Below, piece after piece: positions 1 through 9,368 of a stretch of 64,000 bases of DNA. Numbering within the stretch: the stretch's first letter is position 1; every line of letters begins with the position of its first letter. The translations under genes and the position numbers were made by a program. The DNA comes from Acidobacteriota bacterium (GTDB taxonomy: Bacteria > Acidobacteriota > Thermoanaerobaculia > Multivoradales > JAGPDF01). The stretch is taken from assembly GCA_014584695.1 (NCBI GenBank), contig JACTMI010000014.1, positions 147,299 through 211,298 of the forward strand. Reading direction: 5' to 3'. The notes under the pieces were generated by a model. It saw only the letters and a list, made by a program, of their open reading frames with translations, searched no databases and was not told the origin of the DNA.

Positions 1-602
1 GCACGCGCATCGCCGCCGACCTCCACGACGACCTCGGCTCGTCGCTGTCGCGCATCTCGATCCTGGCGGAGGTGGCCCGGCGGCAGGGTCCGGGGGAGAA
101 CGCGGCGCTACTCGACACCATCGGCGTCTCGGCGCGCGAGCTGGCCGAGATGGCCTCCGACATCGTCTGGGCGATCGACCCCCAGCGCGACGACCTGGCG
201 AGCTGGGCCGCCCGGCTGCGGCGCTTCGGCGAGGACCTGCTCGCGCCGCTGGGGGTCGAGCTCGCGGTCGAGGTGCCGGCCGACGCGGCCTCGATCCGGC
301 TCGCGGCGGCGGCCCGGCGCGACCTCTTCCTGCTCGCCAAGGAGGCGCTCAACAACGCGGCGAAGTACGCCGGCGCGCGCACGGTGCGGGTCTCGGCGGA
401 ACGGGTGGGCGGCCGGCTCGAGCTCGCCATCGAGGACGACGGCGGCGGCATCGGCGACGCCGCCGCCGCTCTCGCCGCGGCGCGCGGTGGCGGGCACGGG
501 CTGCGCACCATGCGCGCGCGCGGCGCGCGGTTGGGGGGCCGGCTGGAGATCGCGCCCCGCGCCGGCGGCGGCACCCGCATCGCGCTCGATTTCCTGCTCT
601 GA
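1..602 (+). CDS. Sensor histidine kinase, NarL/DegS type (3' part only)
   Basis: The gene is cut by the left edge; the first complete codon is at base 3. The visible part is the cytoplasmic transmitter of a HisKA_3-type kinase. It opens with an H-box (DLHDDLGSSLSRI) whose His would be autophosphorylated, and later shows the ATPase N-box (NAAKYAGA), a G1 motif (EDDGGGI) and a G2 region (GGHGLRTMRARG). The sensing part is outside the window. The probable partner is the NarL-type regulator about 3 kb downstream; a secreted beta-helix gene lies between them. The family call is firm, the signal unknown. Confidence 0.9.
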   Translation, partial: TRIAADLHDDLGSSLSRISILAEVARRQGPGENAALLDTIGVSARELAEMASDIVWAIDPQRDDLASWAARLRRFGEDLLAPLGVELAVEVPADAASIRLAAAARRDLFLLAKEALNNAAKYAGARTVRVSAERVGGRLELAIEDDGGGIGDAAAALAAARGGGHGLRTMRARGARLGGRLEIAPRAGGGTRIALDFLL

Positions 603-613
603 CCCGACCGCCG

Positions 614-633
614 GGGCGCATCGGGATGCGCCC
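614..633 (+). terminator. GC-rich hairpin after the histidine kinase gene
   Basis: Nine-base arms (GGGCGCATC and GATGCGCCC, separated by two bases) form a strong stem 11 bases after the kinase stop codon. There is no T tract, so this is either a weak intrinsic terminator or an mRNA 3'-end stabiliser. Only the inverted repeat itself is seen. Confidence 0.35.
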
Positions 634-761
634 GGAGCGGCTCTGCGTCCGCAGATCCGGGCCTTCGAGCGCATCGCCGTGCGCTGCCGCGGGCGGCGCC
701 GCTCGGCCAGAGTTCTCCTCGCGCCACGGCCGCCGTGGCGCTCTCCGAGGAGGACCGAACC

Positions 762-3638
762 TTGCCGCGATTCTGGAGGCCCCTGCTCTTCTCGACCACG
801 CTCCTCGTCCTCCCGGCCGGCTGGGCGAGGGCCGACATCTACACGGTGACCCACACCGACGACGCCGGCGTCGGCTCGCTGCGCTGGGCGATCAGCCAAG
901 CCAACGCCCACCCGGGCGCCGATGCCGTGGCGTTCAACATTCCGGGCCCGGGGGTGAAGGTGATCGCCGTCGAGACGCCGCTACCTTCGCTCGCCGCGGG
1001 CACTTCGATCCACGGCAACACGCAGCCCGGCTACGCCGGTGCGCCGCTGATCCGACTCGACGGCGGCGACCTGCCGCAGAACTTCTGGGGCCTGGACACG
1101 GGGGGGCCGAGCATCACGATCCGCGGCCTGCAGATCGTCCGCTTCCGCGGCCCGGGCATCCGTGTCTGGCACGACTTCGTGACCATCCGGTCGAGCTACG
1201 TCGGCACCGACGGCAGCGCCGCGCTCGCCAACGAGTCCGCCGGCATCGTTTGCCACACCGGGACCTCGCTGGTGGTCGGCGGGCTGGCGGCGGGCGAGGG
1301 CAACGTCCTCTCCGGCAACGGCGCCCACGGGGTGCTTCTGGACCCCGCCTGCGCGGGCGCGGTGATCTGGGGCAACCGCGTGGGCACGAACGCCGAGGGC
1401 ACGGCCGCGGTGCCCAACCAGGGCGACGGCCTCTGGATCGCCAGCGCGCAGAACACCGTCGGCGGCTCGGGCGCGGGCCAGCGCAATCTGATCTCGGGCA
1501 ACGCTTTCAACGGCATCGTTTTGGGCGACGCGGCGATCAACAATCAGATCGTCGGCAACTGGATCGGCACCGACTCGACGGGCACGGGCGCGCTCGGCAA
1601 CGCCGGCAGCGGGGTCTGGATTCGCGGCGACGCCAACACCCTGGGCGGCACCGCGGCCGGGGCGGGCAACCTGATCTCGGGCAACGGCGACCGCGGCGTG
1701 GTGCTGGACGAGATCGCCTCGCTCAACGTCCTGCGCGGCAACCGGATCGGCACGGACGCGGCCGGCAGCGCCGCGCTGCCCAACGCGGGCGGCGGCGTCG
1801 CGCTCTACGGCAGCCAGAACACCCTCGGGGGGGCCGCGGCGGGCGCGCGCAACGTCATCTCCGGCAACGCTCAGCAGGGCATCGGCATCGCCGGCGCCGG
1901 CGCCGACGCGAACGAGATCATCGGCAACCACATCGGCACCGACGCCGCGGGCGCCGTGGCTCTGGGCAACAGTGGCTACGGCATCCGGGCACTGTCGGGC
2001 GTCGGCAACCTGGTGCGCGGCAACGTCATCTCGGGCAACGGGCGAGCGTTCTCGCTGGAGCACGACGCCCGGGACTACGTCGTCCAGGGCAACACCATCG
2101 GTCTCGACGCGGCCCGGACGGCGAAGCTCGCCAACGACAGCAGCGGGCTGGACATCTCGACTCCGGGGCATCTCGTCGGCGGCACCCAGCCGGGCGATGG
2201 CAACGTCATCGCGGGCAACGCCTACTACGGCATCTGGATCGACGGACCGGCCGCGACCGGCATCGTGGTGGCGGGCAACTGGATCGGGACCAATCCGGCG
2301 CGCGCGCCGGGGCTCGGCAACCGGTACAGCGGCATCACGGTGACCGAGGCCGCCGGCAACACCATCGGCGGCAGCGCGCCGGGAGCGGGCAACGTGATCG
2401 CGCACAACGACTACCTCGGCGTTTTCGTCTGGAGCGGCGCGAGCAACGCGATCCTCGGCAACTCGATCCACGACAACGTGCTGCTCGGCATCGACCTCGA
2501 GCCGCAGGGACCGACGCCGAACGACCCGGGCGACTGGGACCTGGGGGCCAACCGCGGCCAGAACCACCCGGTGGTCGCGAGCGCGGTCGCGAACGGCGGC
2601 GACCTCGCCATCGAGGGCTTCCTCGATGCCCACCCGTCGACCGAGTACCGAATCGAGCTGTTCTCGAGCCCGACCTTCGACCCGACCGGTGTCGGCGAGG
2701 GGAGGAGCTACCTGGGCGCGGTGGTGGCGACGACCGACGCTGCCGGTCGCGCGACCTTCGCCGCGACGCTGCCGGCTACCGGCGGCGACGCCTTCGTCAC
2801 CGCGACCGCGACCGGCCCGCTGGCCGACACCTCGGAGTTCTCGCCCGCGATCGCGGTCGGCGCGCCGCAGCCCGGTCAGCTCCAGATCTGGCGCGATCTG
2901 CTGCTGGCCTACGAAGGGACGACCGGCCTGGCGGTGACGATCGTCCGCTCCCACGGCGTCGTCGGCACGGTGGCGGTCGAAGTCGCGACGGTCGACGGCA
3001 CCGCGCAGGCGCCAGCCGACTTCGGCGCCGTGGCGACGACGGTCACCTTCCAACCCGGCGAGACGATGAAGTCGGTCTTCGTGCCGGTGGTGACCGACGG
3101 CCTGCCGGAGGACGACGAGACCTGGGCCCTGCGGCTCGCCAACCCGCAAGGAGGGGCGGTGCTCGGCGCCAACCACGACGTCGACGGCTGGATCTTCGAC
3201 GCCACCCTGGAATGGCCGATGTACTCGGTCTCCGACGCGCAGGTGGTCGAGGGCGACACCGGCACGCGGAGCCTGGTGTTCACGTTGACGCTGTCACCCA
3301 CCGACCACGAGGTGCCGATCCACTTCTGGACCCGCGACGGCACCGCGACGGCGGGCGAGGACTACCAGGAGAGCTCCGGCGTGGTGACCTTTCAGCCGGG
3401 CGACGGCGCCAAGACGATCGTCGTGCCGGTGCTGGGCGACACCGCACAGGAGCTCGACGAGGTGGTCTACCTGCACGTCGCCGCGGCTCAGGGGACGCCG
3501 GCGGTGATCTGGAAGGGACTGGGCGAGGGGCGCATCCTCGATGACGACGGCGGTGGCGTCGGTTCGCTGGTGCTGTTCGTGGACGACTTCGAGAGCGGCG
3601 CGGCGGACCGCTGGAGTACGATCCAGGGGGGTTCGTGA
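762..3638 (+). CDS. Secreted right-handed beta-helix protein with Calx-beta domains and a C-terminal DDFESG tail
   Basis: A 958-residue protein starting at a TTG preceded by GAGGAGGA at the right spacing; an upstream in-frame GTG lacks such a site. The N-terminus is a clear signal peptide ending near WARA. Residues of about 25-620 are beta-helix coils repeating motifs such as GNxISGN, GNxIGTD and NTxGG roughly every 45-50 residues. Two Calx-beta-like modules follow (DGTAQAPADF and DGTATAGEDY with FQPGE/FQPGD strands). The protein ends in a VDDFESGAADRW tail seen in three other secreted proteins of this window. A cell-surface or extracellular role, perhaps carbohydrate binding or cleavage, is inferred; no catalytic residues can be assigned. 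Confidence 0.85.
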   Translation: MPRFWRPLLFSTTLLVLPAGWARADIYTVTHTDDAGVGSLRWAISQANAHPGADAVAFNIPGPGVKVIAVETPLPSLAAGTSIHGNTQPGYAGAPLIRLDGGDLPQNFWGLDTGGPSITIRGLQIVRFRGPGIRVWHDFVTIRSSYVGTDGSAALANESAGIVCHTGTSLVVGGLAAGEGNVLSGNGAHGVLLDPACAGAVIWGNRVGTNAEGTAAVPNQGDGLWIASAQNTVGGSGAGQRNLISGNAFNGIVLGDAAINNQIVGNWIGTDSTGTGALGNAGSGVWIRGDANTLGGTAAGAGNLISGNGDRGVVLDEIASLNVLRGNRIGTDAAGSAALPNAGGGVALYGSQNTLGGAAAGARNVISGNAQQGIGIAGAGADANEIIGNHIGTDAAGAVALGNSGYGIRALSGVGNLVRGNVISGNGRAFSLEHDARDYVVQGNTIGLDAARTAKLANDSSGLDISTPGHLVGGTQPGDGNVIAGNAYYGIWIDGPAATGIVVAGNWIGTNPARAPGLGNRYSGITVTEAAGNTIGGSAPGAGNVIAHNDYLGVFVWSGASNAILGNSIHDNVLLGIDLEPQGPTPNDPGDWDLGANRGQNHPVVASAVANGGDLAIEGFLDAHPSTEYRIELFSSPTFDPTGVGEGRSYLGAVVATTDAAGRATFAATLPATGGDAFVTATATGPLADTSEFSPAIAVGAPQPGQLQIWRDLLLAYEGTTGLAVTIVRSHGVVGTVAVEVATVDGTAQAPADFGAVATTVTFQPGETMKSVFVPVVTDGLPEDDETWALRLANPQGGAVLGANHDVDGWIFDATLEWPMYSVSDAQVVEGDTGTRSLVFTLTLSPTDHEVPIHFWTRDGTATAGEDYQESSGVVTFQPGDGAKTIVVPVLGDTAQELDEVVYLHVAAAQGTPAVIWKGLGEGRILDDDGGGVGSLVLFVDDFESGAADRWSTIQGGS

Positions 3639-3691
3639 GCGGCGCGGTGGAACGACCGGCGCCCGCGCTCGATCCGGGAGGCGACGCGGTG

Positions 3692-4354
3692 ATGCCGGAG
3701 CGGGTGATCGACGTGGCGGTGATCGAGGACGATCGCGCGACGCGCGAGGGCTTGCGGCTGCTCCTCTCGGCCACTCCCGGCTACGCCTGCTGCGCGGCCT
3801 GGGGCTCGGTCGAGGAAGCGCGCGCGAGCGGCCGGAGCGTGACCCCGGACGTGTTGCTGCTCGACGTCCGGCTGCCCGGCCTGTCCGGGCCGGAGGCCCT
3901 GCCGCAGCTGCGCGACCGCTGGCCCGGATCCCTCGTGGTGATGCTCACCTCGCTCGAGGACGAGGGGACGGTGGTCGAGGCGCTCGCCAACGGCGCCGTG
4001 GGCTACATCCTGAAGCGGACGCCGCCGGCGCGCATCCTGGAGGCGATCGCCGAGGCGGTCGACGGCGGCTCGCCGATGTCGCCGGAGATCGCCCGCCGGG
4101 TCGTCGCCCTGTTCCAGCGGCCGGGAGGCGTCCGCCGACCGGCCGCTGGCACGGCGGGCGCCGCCGACCTCACCCCCCAGGAGCTGCGCCTGCTCGGCCT
4201 GCTCGCCGAGGGGCACGGCTACCAGAGCGCGGGCGGCGCGCTCGGCATCAGCGTCAACACGGTGCGCAAGCACATTCGCAACCTCTACGAGAAGCTCGAG
4301 GTCCACACCCGCTCGGAGGCGGTGGGCAAGGCCCTGCGCCGCGGGCTGATCTGA
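3692..4354 (+). CDS. Two-component response regulator, NarL/FixJ family
   Basis: A receiver domain occupies roughly residues 1-120 of the 220-residue form, with the acidic pair in VIEDD, the phospho-acceptor Asp in LLLDVRLPG, a conserved T in MLTSL and the K of ILKRT. A LuxR-type HTH follows (LTPQELRLLGLLAEG, then ISVNTVRKHIRNLYEKL). The ATG chosen lies 10 bases after GGAGG and gives a normal receiver N-terminus. A GTG at 3635 overlaps the previous stop codon by 4 bases, has AGGGGGG upstream and would add 19 residues. It is the likely partner of the NarL-type kinase at the left edge. Confidence 0.9.
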   Translation: MPERVIDVAVIEDDRATREGLRLLLSATPGYACCAAWGSVEEARASGRSVTPDVLLLDVRLPGLSGPEALPQLRDRWPGSLVVMLTSLEDEGTVVEALANGAVGYILKRTPPARILEAIAEAVDGGSPMSPEIARRVVALFQRPGGVRRPAAGTAGAADLTPQELRLLGLLAEGHGYQSAGGALGISVNTVRKHIRNLYEKLEVHTRSEAVGKALRRGLI

Positions 4355-4475
4355 GAGCCCAATGCCGCCCGGCGGGGCGGTGCCAACCGGGCGCCGCGGA
4401 CTGGTATTCTGGGAGCTCCTCGCCGCCTCCCCGGCGGCGCTTCCGTGAACCCTCTCTTTCCGAGGAGGTCCGAGC

Positions 4476-7400
4476 ATGCGTCGAACCCTCGTCTCGGCAC
4501 TCGCTCTGTCGCTGGCGCTCGCGGGCGCGGCGGCGGTCGAGGCCGGCACCAAACTGCTCCGTTTCCCCGACGTCCACGGCAATCGGGTGGTCTTCACCTA
4601 CGGCGGCGACCTGTGGACGGCGTCGACCGCGGGGGGTCTGGCGACCCGACTCACCGCCCACCCGGGCCTCGAGATGTTCGCCAAGTTCTCGCCCGACGGC
4701 GAGTGGATCGCCTTCACCGGCCAGTACGACGGCGACGAGCAGGTCTACGTCGTGGCCGCGAGCGGCGGCGAGCCCCGGCAGCTGACCTTCTATCCGGCGG
4801 CCGGCCCGGGCGCCCCGCGCCACGGCTACGATCACCAGGTCTACGGCTGGACCCCCGACGGCGAGAGCGTGCTCTTCCGCTCGATGCGCGACGCCGACGG
4901 CGGCCGGACCGAGACCGCCCTCTACACCGTGAAGCGGACGGGCGGCTTGCCGGTCATGCTGCCGATGCCGACCTCCGGCGCCGGCGACTTCGCCCCCGAC
5001 GGCAAGCGCCTGGTCTACTCGCCGCTGTTCCGCGACTTCCGGACCTGGAAGCGCTACGAGGGCGGCTGGGCGCAGAACCTCTACATCTTCGATCTGGCGA
5101 GCCACGCGGTCCAGCCGGTCTCGCACTCGCCGCGCACCGAGCGCGATCCGATGTGGGTGGGCGAGGCGATCTACTTCGTCTCCGATCGCGACGGCGTGCT
5201 CAACCTCTACCGGTTCGATCCCGCCACCGGCGCGACCACCCAGGCGACGCGGGAGAAGACCTGGGATGTCCGCTGGGCGAGCTCCGACGGACGGTCGCAG
5301 ATCGTCTACGAGCTCGACGGCGAGCTGGTGCTCCACGATGCCGAAACCGGAGTCAGCCGCGGGCTCGCGATCACGGTGCCGGACGACGGCGTCAACCGGC
5401 GCCCGGGGCGGATTTCGGCGGCCAAGCAGATCGAGGACTTCGAGCTCTCGCCCAAGGGCGAGCGCGCCCTCTTCGTCGCCCGCGGTGACCTGTTCACGGC
5501 GCCGATCGAGAAGGGACCGACGCGCAACCTGACCGCGAGCTCGACCGCCCACGACCGTCACGCCCGCTGGTCGCCGGACGGGCGTTGGATCGCCTACGTC
5601 TCGGACGCCGACGGCGAGGATCAGATCTACGTCGTGGCCCAGGACGGCTCGAGCAAGCCGCGCCAGCTGACCCACGGTCTCACCGCCATGCTCTACGCCC
5701 CGGCCTGGTCGCCCGACAGCAAGGCGCTCGCCTTCTCCGACAAGCACGGCAAGGTCTACGTCGTCGCCGTCGCCGACGGCAAGCGGACCGAGATCGTCGA
5801 CGACCCCTACGGCCGGATCTTCGACTACACCTGGTCGCCCGACTCCGGCCACCTCGCCTTCTCGATGACCGACCGGACCAACGCGCGCTCGATCTGGATC
5901 TGGAGCGCCGCCGACGGCCAGGCGCGCCGGGTGACCTCCGACTTCTGGAACGAATACGCCCCGCAGTGGGATCCGGCGGGCAAGTACCTCTACTTCCTCT
6001 CCGAGCGCGAATTCGCGCCGCAGATCTCCCAGATCGAGTGGAACTACGCCGGCAACCGGATGACCGGCGTTTTCGCGCTGGCGCTGCGCCAGGACCTGCC
6101 GCATCCCCTGCCGCCCGAGAGCGACGAGGTGAAGCTCGAGGAGGAGAAGAAGGCCGCCGAGGGCGACGCCAAGAAGGATGCCCGCAAGGACAAGGCGAAG
6201 GAGGGCGACGCCAAGCCGGAAGCGAAGGGCAAGCAGCCGGTGCGGATCGACTTCGACGGCCTGGCCGAGCGGGTGGTGGCGCTGCCGATCGAGGCCGACA
6301 ACATCGACGGGCTGACGGTGACCGAGAAGTACATCCTCTATTCGGTGCGCGGCGCGCCGTTCTACGGCCGCCAGAGCTACGCCAAGCCGCAGCTCAAGCT
6401 GTTCGATCTCGAGAAGCGGGAGAGCTCGACCCTGGTCGACGACTCCGGGCCCTGGGCGATCTCGGCCGACGGCGGCAAGGTGCTGGTCCGCCAGGGGCAG
6501 GCGTACAACCTCTACGACGTCAAGCCGAAGGGGGCGGAGAAGAAGACCGTCTCGACCGCCGGCCTGGTGGTCGACCGGGTGCCGGTCGAAGAGTGGGCGA
6601 CGATCTTCGACGAGGTCTGGCGGCGCTATCGCGACTTTTTCTACGTCAGGAACCTCCACGGCTACGACTGGCGGGCGATCGGCGACCGCTACCGGCGCTG
6701 GCTGCCGCACCTCGCCCACCGTTCGGACCTCAACTACCTGCTGGGCGAGATGATCTCGGAGCTCAACGTCGGCCACGCCTACATCGAGGGCGGTGACTTC
6801 CAGCTGCCGGAGCGGCCGAAGGTCGGCCTGCCCGGCGCGCGCTTCGAGCTCGACGCCGCCGCGGGCCGCTACCGGATCGCGAAGATCTTCGCGGGTGCTA
6901 ACCAGGAATCGAAGTACCGTGCGCCGCTCACCGAGGTGGGCGTCGACGCCAAGGTCGGCGACTACGTGCTGGCGATCGACGGCGAGGAGCTCCTGGCCAG
7001 CGACAATCCTTATCGCCTGCTGCGCTACAAGACCGATCCGGTGACCCTCATCCTCAACGCCAAGCCCTCGCTCGACGGCGCGCGCAAGGTGACCTACCGG
7101 CCGATCGAGCGCGAGAGCGACCTGCTCTACCTCGGCTGGGTGGAGGGCAACCGCCGCTACGTCGCCGAGAAGAGCGGCGGCCGGGTCGGCTACTTCCACG
7201 TCCCCGACATGGGCGGTCCCGGCGCCTACGAGTTCGTCAAGTGGTTCTACCCGCAGATTCGCAGAGAGGGTCTGGTCGTCGACGTCCGTTCCAATGGCGG
7301 CGGCAACATCTCGCAGTGGATCATCGAGCGGCTGGACACGCGACTGCTCGGCACCCGCTTCGGCTACGCCTCGGACGAGCCGCAGACCTACCCCTACACC

Positions 7401-7787
7401 GTCTTCCACGGCCACATGGTCTGCCTGCTCAACGAGACCTCGGCCTCGGACGGGGACATCTTCCCCGCGCGCTTCCGCAAGGCCGGGCTGGGGCCGCTCA
7501 TCGGCAAGCGGTCGTGGGGCGGAGTGGTGGGCATCTCGGGCACCGGGCCGCTGCTCGACGGCGGCACGGTCTTCGTGCCCCAGCAGGCGACCAACGACGT
7601 CGACGGCAGCTACATCATCGAGGGCCACGGCGTCGACCCCGACATCGAGGTCGAGAACGATCCGGCCGCGGTGATCGCGGGTCGCGATCCGCAGCTCGAT
7701 CGGGCGATCGAGGAGGTGATGGCGGCGATGGCGCGCGAGCCGCGCCAGCTGCCCCAGCGCCCGGCGGATCCGGTCAAGACGCCCTGA
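4476..7787 (+). CDS. Secreted tricorn-like protease (S41 family, PD40 propeller plus PDZ)
   Basis: An 1103-residue protein with a signal peptide (cleavage probably near VEAG), so it acts in the periplasm or outside, unlike the cytosolic archaeal tricorn. Residues of about 25-540 form TolB/PD40 propeller blades (repeated SPDGxW, WSPDSxxLAF). A Lys/Glu-rich linker at about 550-590 is unusual. A second propeller, a PDZ-like domain near 780-870 and an S41 catalytic core follow. Candidate catalytic residues are the His in LNVGHAY and the Ser in NETSASDGDIF, with an EGHGVDPDIEV ending typical of tricorn. A GAGGAGG site precedes the ATG. Role: degradation of peptides to short products. Confidence 0.88.
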   Translation: MRRTLVSALALSLALAGAAAVEAGTKLLRFPDVHGNRVVFTYGGDLWTASTAGGLATRLTAHPGLEMFAKFSPDGEWIAFTGQYDGDEQVYVVAASGGEPRQLTFYPAAGPGAPRHGYDHQVYGWTPDGESVLFRSMRDADGGRTETALYTVKRTGGLPVMLPMPTSGAGDFAPDGKRLVYSPLFRDFRTWKRYEGGWAQNLYIFDLASHAVQPVSHSPRTERDPMWVGEAIYFVSDRDGVLNLYRFDPATGATTQATREKTWDVRWASSDGRSQIVYELDGELVLHDAETGVSRGLAITVPDDGVNRRPGRISAAKQIEDFELSPKGERALFVARGDLFTAPIEKGPTRNLTASSTAHDRHARWSPDGRWIAYVSDADGEDQIYVVAQDGSSKPRQLTHGLTAMLYAPAWSPDSKALAFSDKHGKVYVVAVADGKRTEIVDDPYGRIFDYTWSPDSGHLAFSMTDRTNARSIWIWSAADGQARRVTSDFWNEYAPQWDPAGKYLYFLSEREFAPQISQIEWNYAGNRMTGVFALALRQDLPHPLPPESDEVKLEEEKKAAEGDAKKDARKDKAKEGDAKPEAKGKQPVRIDFDGLAERVVALPIEADNIDGLTVTEKYILYSVRGAPFYGRQSYAKPQLKLFDLEKRESSTLVDDSGPWAISADGGKVLVRQGQAYNLYDVKPKGAEKKTVSTAGLVVDRVPVEEWATIFDEVWRRYRDFFYVRNLHGYDWRAIGDRYRRWLPHLAHRSDLNYLLGEMISELNVGHAYIEGGDFQLPERPKVGLPGARFELDAAAGRYRIAKIFAGANQESKYRAPLTEVGVDAKVGDYVLAIDGEELLASDNPYRLLRYKTDPVTLILNAKPSLDGARKVTYRPIERESDLLYLGWVEGNRRYVAEKSGGRVGYFHVPDMGGPGAYEFVKWFYPQIRREGLVVDVRSNGGGNISQWIIERLDTRLLGTRFGYASDEPQTYPYTVFHGHMVCLLNETSASDGDIFPARFRKAGLGPLIGKRSWGGVVGISGTGPLLDGGTVFVPQQATNDVDGSYIIEGHGVDPDIEVENDPAAVIAGRDPQLDRAIEEVMAAMAREPRQLPQRPADPVKTP

Positions 7788-7796
7788 GCCGGCGCC

Positions 7797-7826
7797 CGGC
7801 GGGCGGGGGGAGACCCCTGCCCGCCG
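7797..7826 (+). terminator. Strong GC hairpin after the tricorn gene
   Basis: Arms CGGCGGGC and GCCCGCCG enclose an inner G-run/C-run pair closed by AGA, so the whole 30 bases can fold as one stem. It starts 10 bases after the stop codon. No T tract follows; termination is plausible but not certain. Confidence 0.4.
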
Positions 7827-7950
7827 CGCGGCCGAGTGGCGGGCCGGACCTTGATTCTCGTATCCAGAGGGCGAGTCCCCGGGCGGGCCCGCGGCCAGAC
7901 GCGGGTCGCCGATCCGGGGCCAGAGCCCGATGGGCCACGAGGAGAAAGGC

Positions 7951-8283
7951 ATGTCCAAGTCACACGTCGCCGCGCCGTCCATTCCGATCGATCCCGCGCC
8001 CGCCGTCGCACCGCCGTCGCCGGACGACCGTCGTTACCTGATCTTGCGCACTTTTCCGCCCGGGGCCCTGGAGGGCCTCGACGCGGCGAAAAAGGCCGGG
8101 GTCAACGCCAACAACGCCGCCCACGCCGCGCGCTGGATCTACTCCTACGCCAATGCCGCAAAGACCCGCACGTTCTGCCTCTACGAAGGTCCGACGCCGG
8201 AGTCGGTCGTGGCGGCGGCCAAGGCCAACGGCCTGCCGGTCGACGAGGTGATCGAAGTGCCGGTGGTGCTACTGCCTCACTGA
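7951..8283 (+). CDS. DUF4242-like small protein
   Basis: A 110-residue soluble protein. The region from about residue 30 (YLILRTFPPG) to the end (VIEVPVVLLPH) has the pattern of DUF4242, a small ferredoxin-like alpha/beta domain in which a few members bind nickel. The ATG used here sits behind GAGGAGAAAG; an earlier in-frame ATG at 7930 lacks a ribosome-binding site. The N-terminal 25 residues are Pro/Ala-rich. It stands alone between the tricorn gene and the convergent LPS operon. No function is claimed. Confidence 0.7.
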   Translation: MSKSHVAAPSIPIDPAPAVAPPSPDDRRYLILRTFPPGALEGLDAAKKAGVNANNAAHAARWIYSYANAAKTRTFCLYEGPTPESVVAAAKANGLPVDEVIEVPVVLLPH

Positions 8284-8312
8284 ACGGCGGGTCGGATCCG
8301 CCAGGGCAGCGC

Positions 8313-9368
8313 TCAGCCGTCCCCGCGCGCGCCGGCGAGCGCCGCCTCCGCGGCGGCGGCCACCGTGGCCGCCGAGATGCCGCGCAGGCAGCCGTGGTGG
8401 AGCAGCGGGCAGCGCCGGAAGAAGCAGGGGGAGCACCAGAGATCGCGGAACAGGACCGCGTGGCCGTCCCCCGCCGGGGCCGTGCGGCGGGGATCGGTGG
8501 GTCCGAACAGGGCGACCGTCGGAACCCCGAGCGCGGCGGCCAGATGCATCGGGCCGGAGTCGTTGGTGACCAGCAGGTCGAAGTGCGACAGCGCGCCGGC
8601 GAGCGCCGCGAGATCCAGGTCGGGACCGATCACCGGGTGGATCTTGCCGCTCTCCTCGTGGACCCGGACCGCCAGCCAGACCTCTTTGGGTCCGGCGACG
8701 ATCGCCAATCGGGTCGCCGGCCGGCGCCGGCGCAGCTCGCGCGCCAGCTCGGCGAAACGCCGCCAGGGCCAGCGTTTCGAGGGTCCCCACTCGGCGCCCG
8801 GAAAGAGACCGACCAGAGGCTCCCGCGCGGCCCCGGTCGAGGTCTCCGTGCCGACCGCGAGCCGCGCCCGGGCCAGCCGCTCGCGACCCCGCTCCCGCAG
8901 GGCCGCGGGCAGCTCGAGCCGCGGCACCCAGTCCGCGGGGGGAGGCACTGCCATCCTCGCCAGCAGCTCGCGGTAGTCCTCGACCTGCGGCCGCCGCCCG
9001 CGCGGACGCCGCACGGCGGGGGCGAGCAGCGGTCCCCGCAGCTCGCCGCGGTACCCGAAGCGCCGCGGAATCCCCGCCCGCGCCGGCAGCCAGGCGGAGC
9101 GAAACGAGTTGGGGAGCACCACCGCCTCCGCGCAGGCCGCCGCCGCGATCCGCGTCACGCTTTCCCGCGCTTCCGGGGCCTTCTCGATCACCGCCACGAC
9201 GCCGGGCAGCAGCCGGGCGAGCGGCGCGAGCGCGGGCCGGACGAAGGCGGCGAGCTCGCGTCCGCTCGCCGCGAGGGCGCGGAAGACCGGTTCCGCCATC
9301 ACCAGATCGCCGACCCAGTTGGGGGCGACGACCAGCGTCGGGCGGCCAGTCGGCCCCGGCGCGCTCAA
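8313..9368 (-). CDS. waaF: Lipopolysaccharide heptosyltransferase (GT9, WaaF-like)
   Basis: A 351-residue GT9 glycosyltransferase that would add heptose to the LPS inner core at the inner membrane. The N-terminus has the family motif PNWVGDLVMAEPVFRAL. The C-terminal half has LVTNDSGPMHLAAALG and ALFGPTDPRRTAP, and the Cys-rich end (SPCFFRRCPLLHHGCL) is typical of WaaF. The TTG start overlaps the stop of the acyltransferase gene by 4 bases. It is the last gene of the waaA-lpxK-lpxL-waaF operon. WaaF rather than WaaC is favoured by the Cys-rich tail. Confidence 0.88.
   Translation of the reverse strand: MSAPGPTGRPTLVVAPNWVGDLVMAEPVFRALAASGRELAAFVRPALAPLARLLPGVVAVIEKAPEARESVTRIAAAACAEAVVLPNSFRSAWLPARAGIPRRFGYRGELRGPLLAPAVRRPRGRRPQVEDYRELLARMAVPPPADWVPRLELPAALRERGRERLARARLAVGTETSTGAAREPLVGLFPGAEWGPSKRWPWRRFAELARELRRRRPATRLAIVAGPKEVWLAVRVHEESGKIHPVIGPDLDLAALAGALSHFDLLVTNDSGPMHLAAALGVPTVALFGPTDPRRTAPAGDGHAVLFRDLWCSPCFFRRCPLLHHGCLRGISAATVAAAAEAALAGARGDG

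Noticed and set aside
1440..2400. Repeated DNA units in the first kilobases that resemble a tandem array
   Set aside because: They are coding repeats of the beta-helix (GNxISGN/IGTD coils) with diverged DNA and no spacers; not a CRISPR.
7788..7950. Possible tRNA in hairpin-rich spacer
   Set aside because: The stems are a single GC hairpin; no cloverleaf, T-loop GTTCRANNC or anticodon arm is found.
4254..7982. A 1242-codon open frame on the minus strand opposite the tricorn gene
   Set aside because: It is a GC-driven shadow of a well-supported protease gene on the plus strand; its translation is low-complexity Arg/Ala/Val-rich with no domain and no ribosome-binding site.
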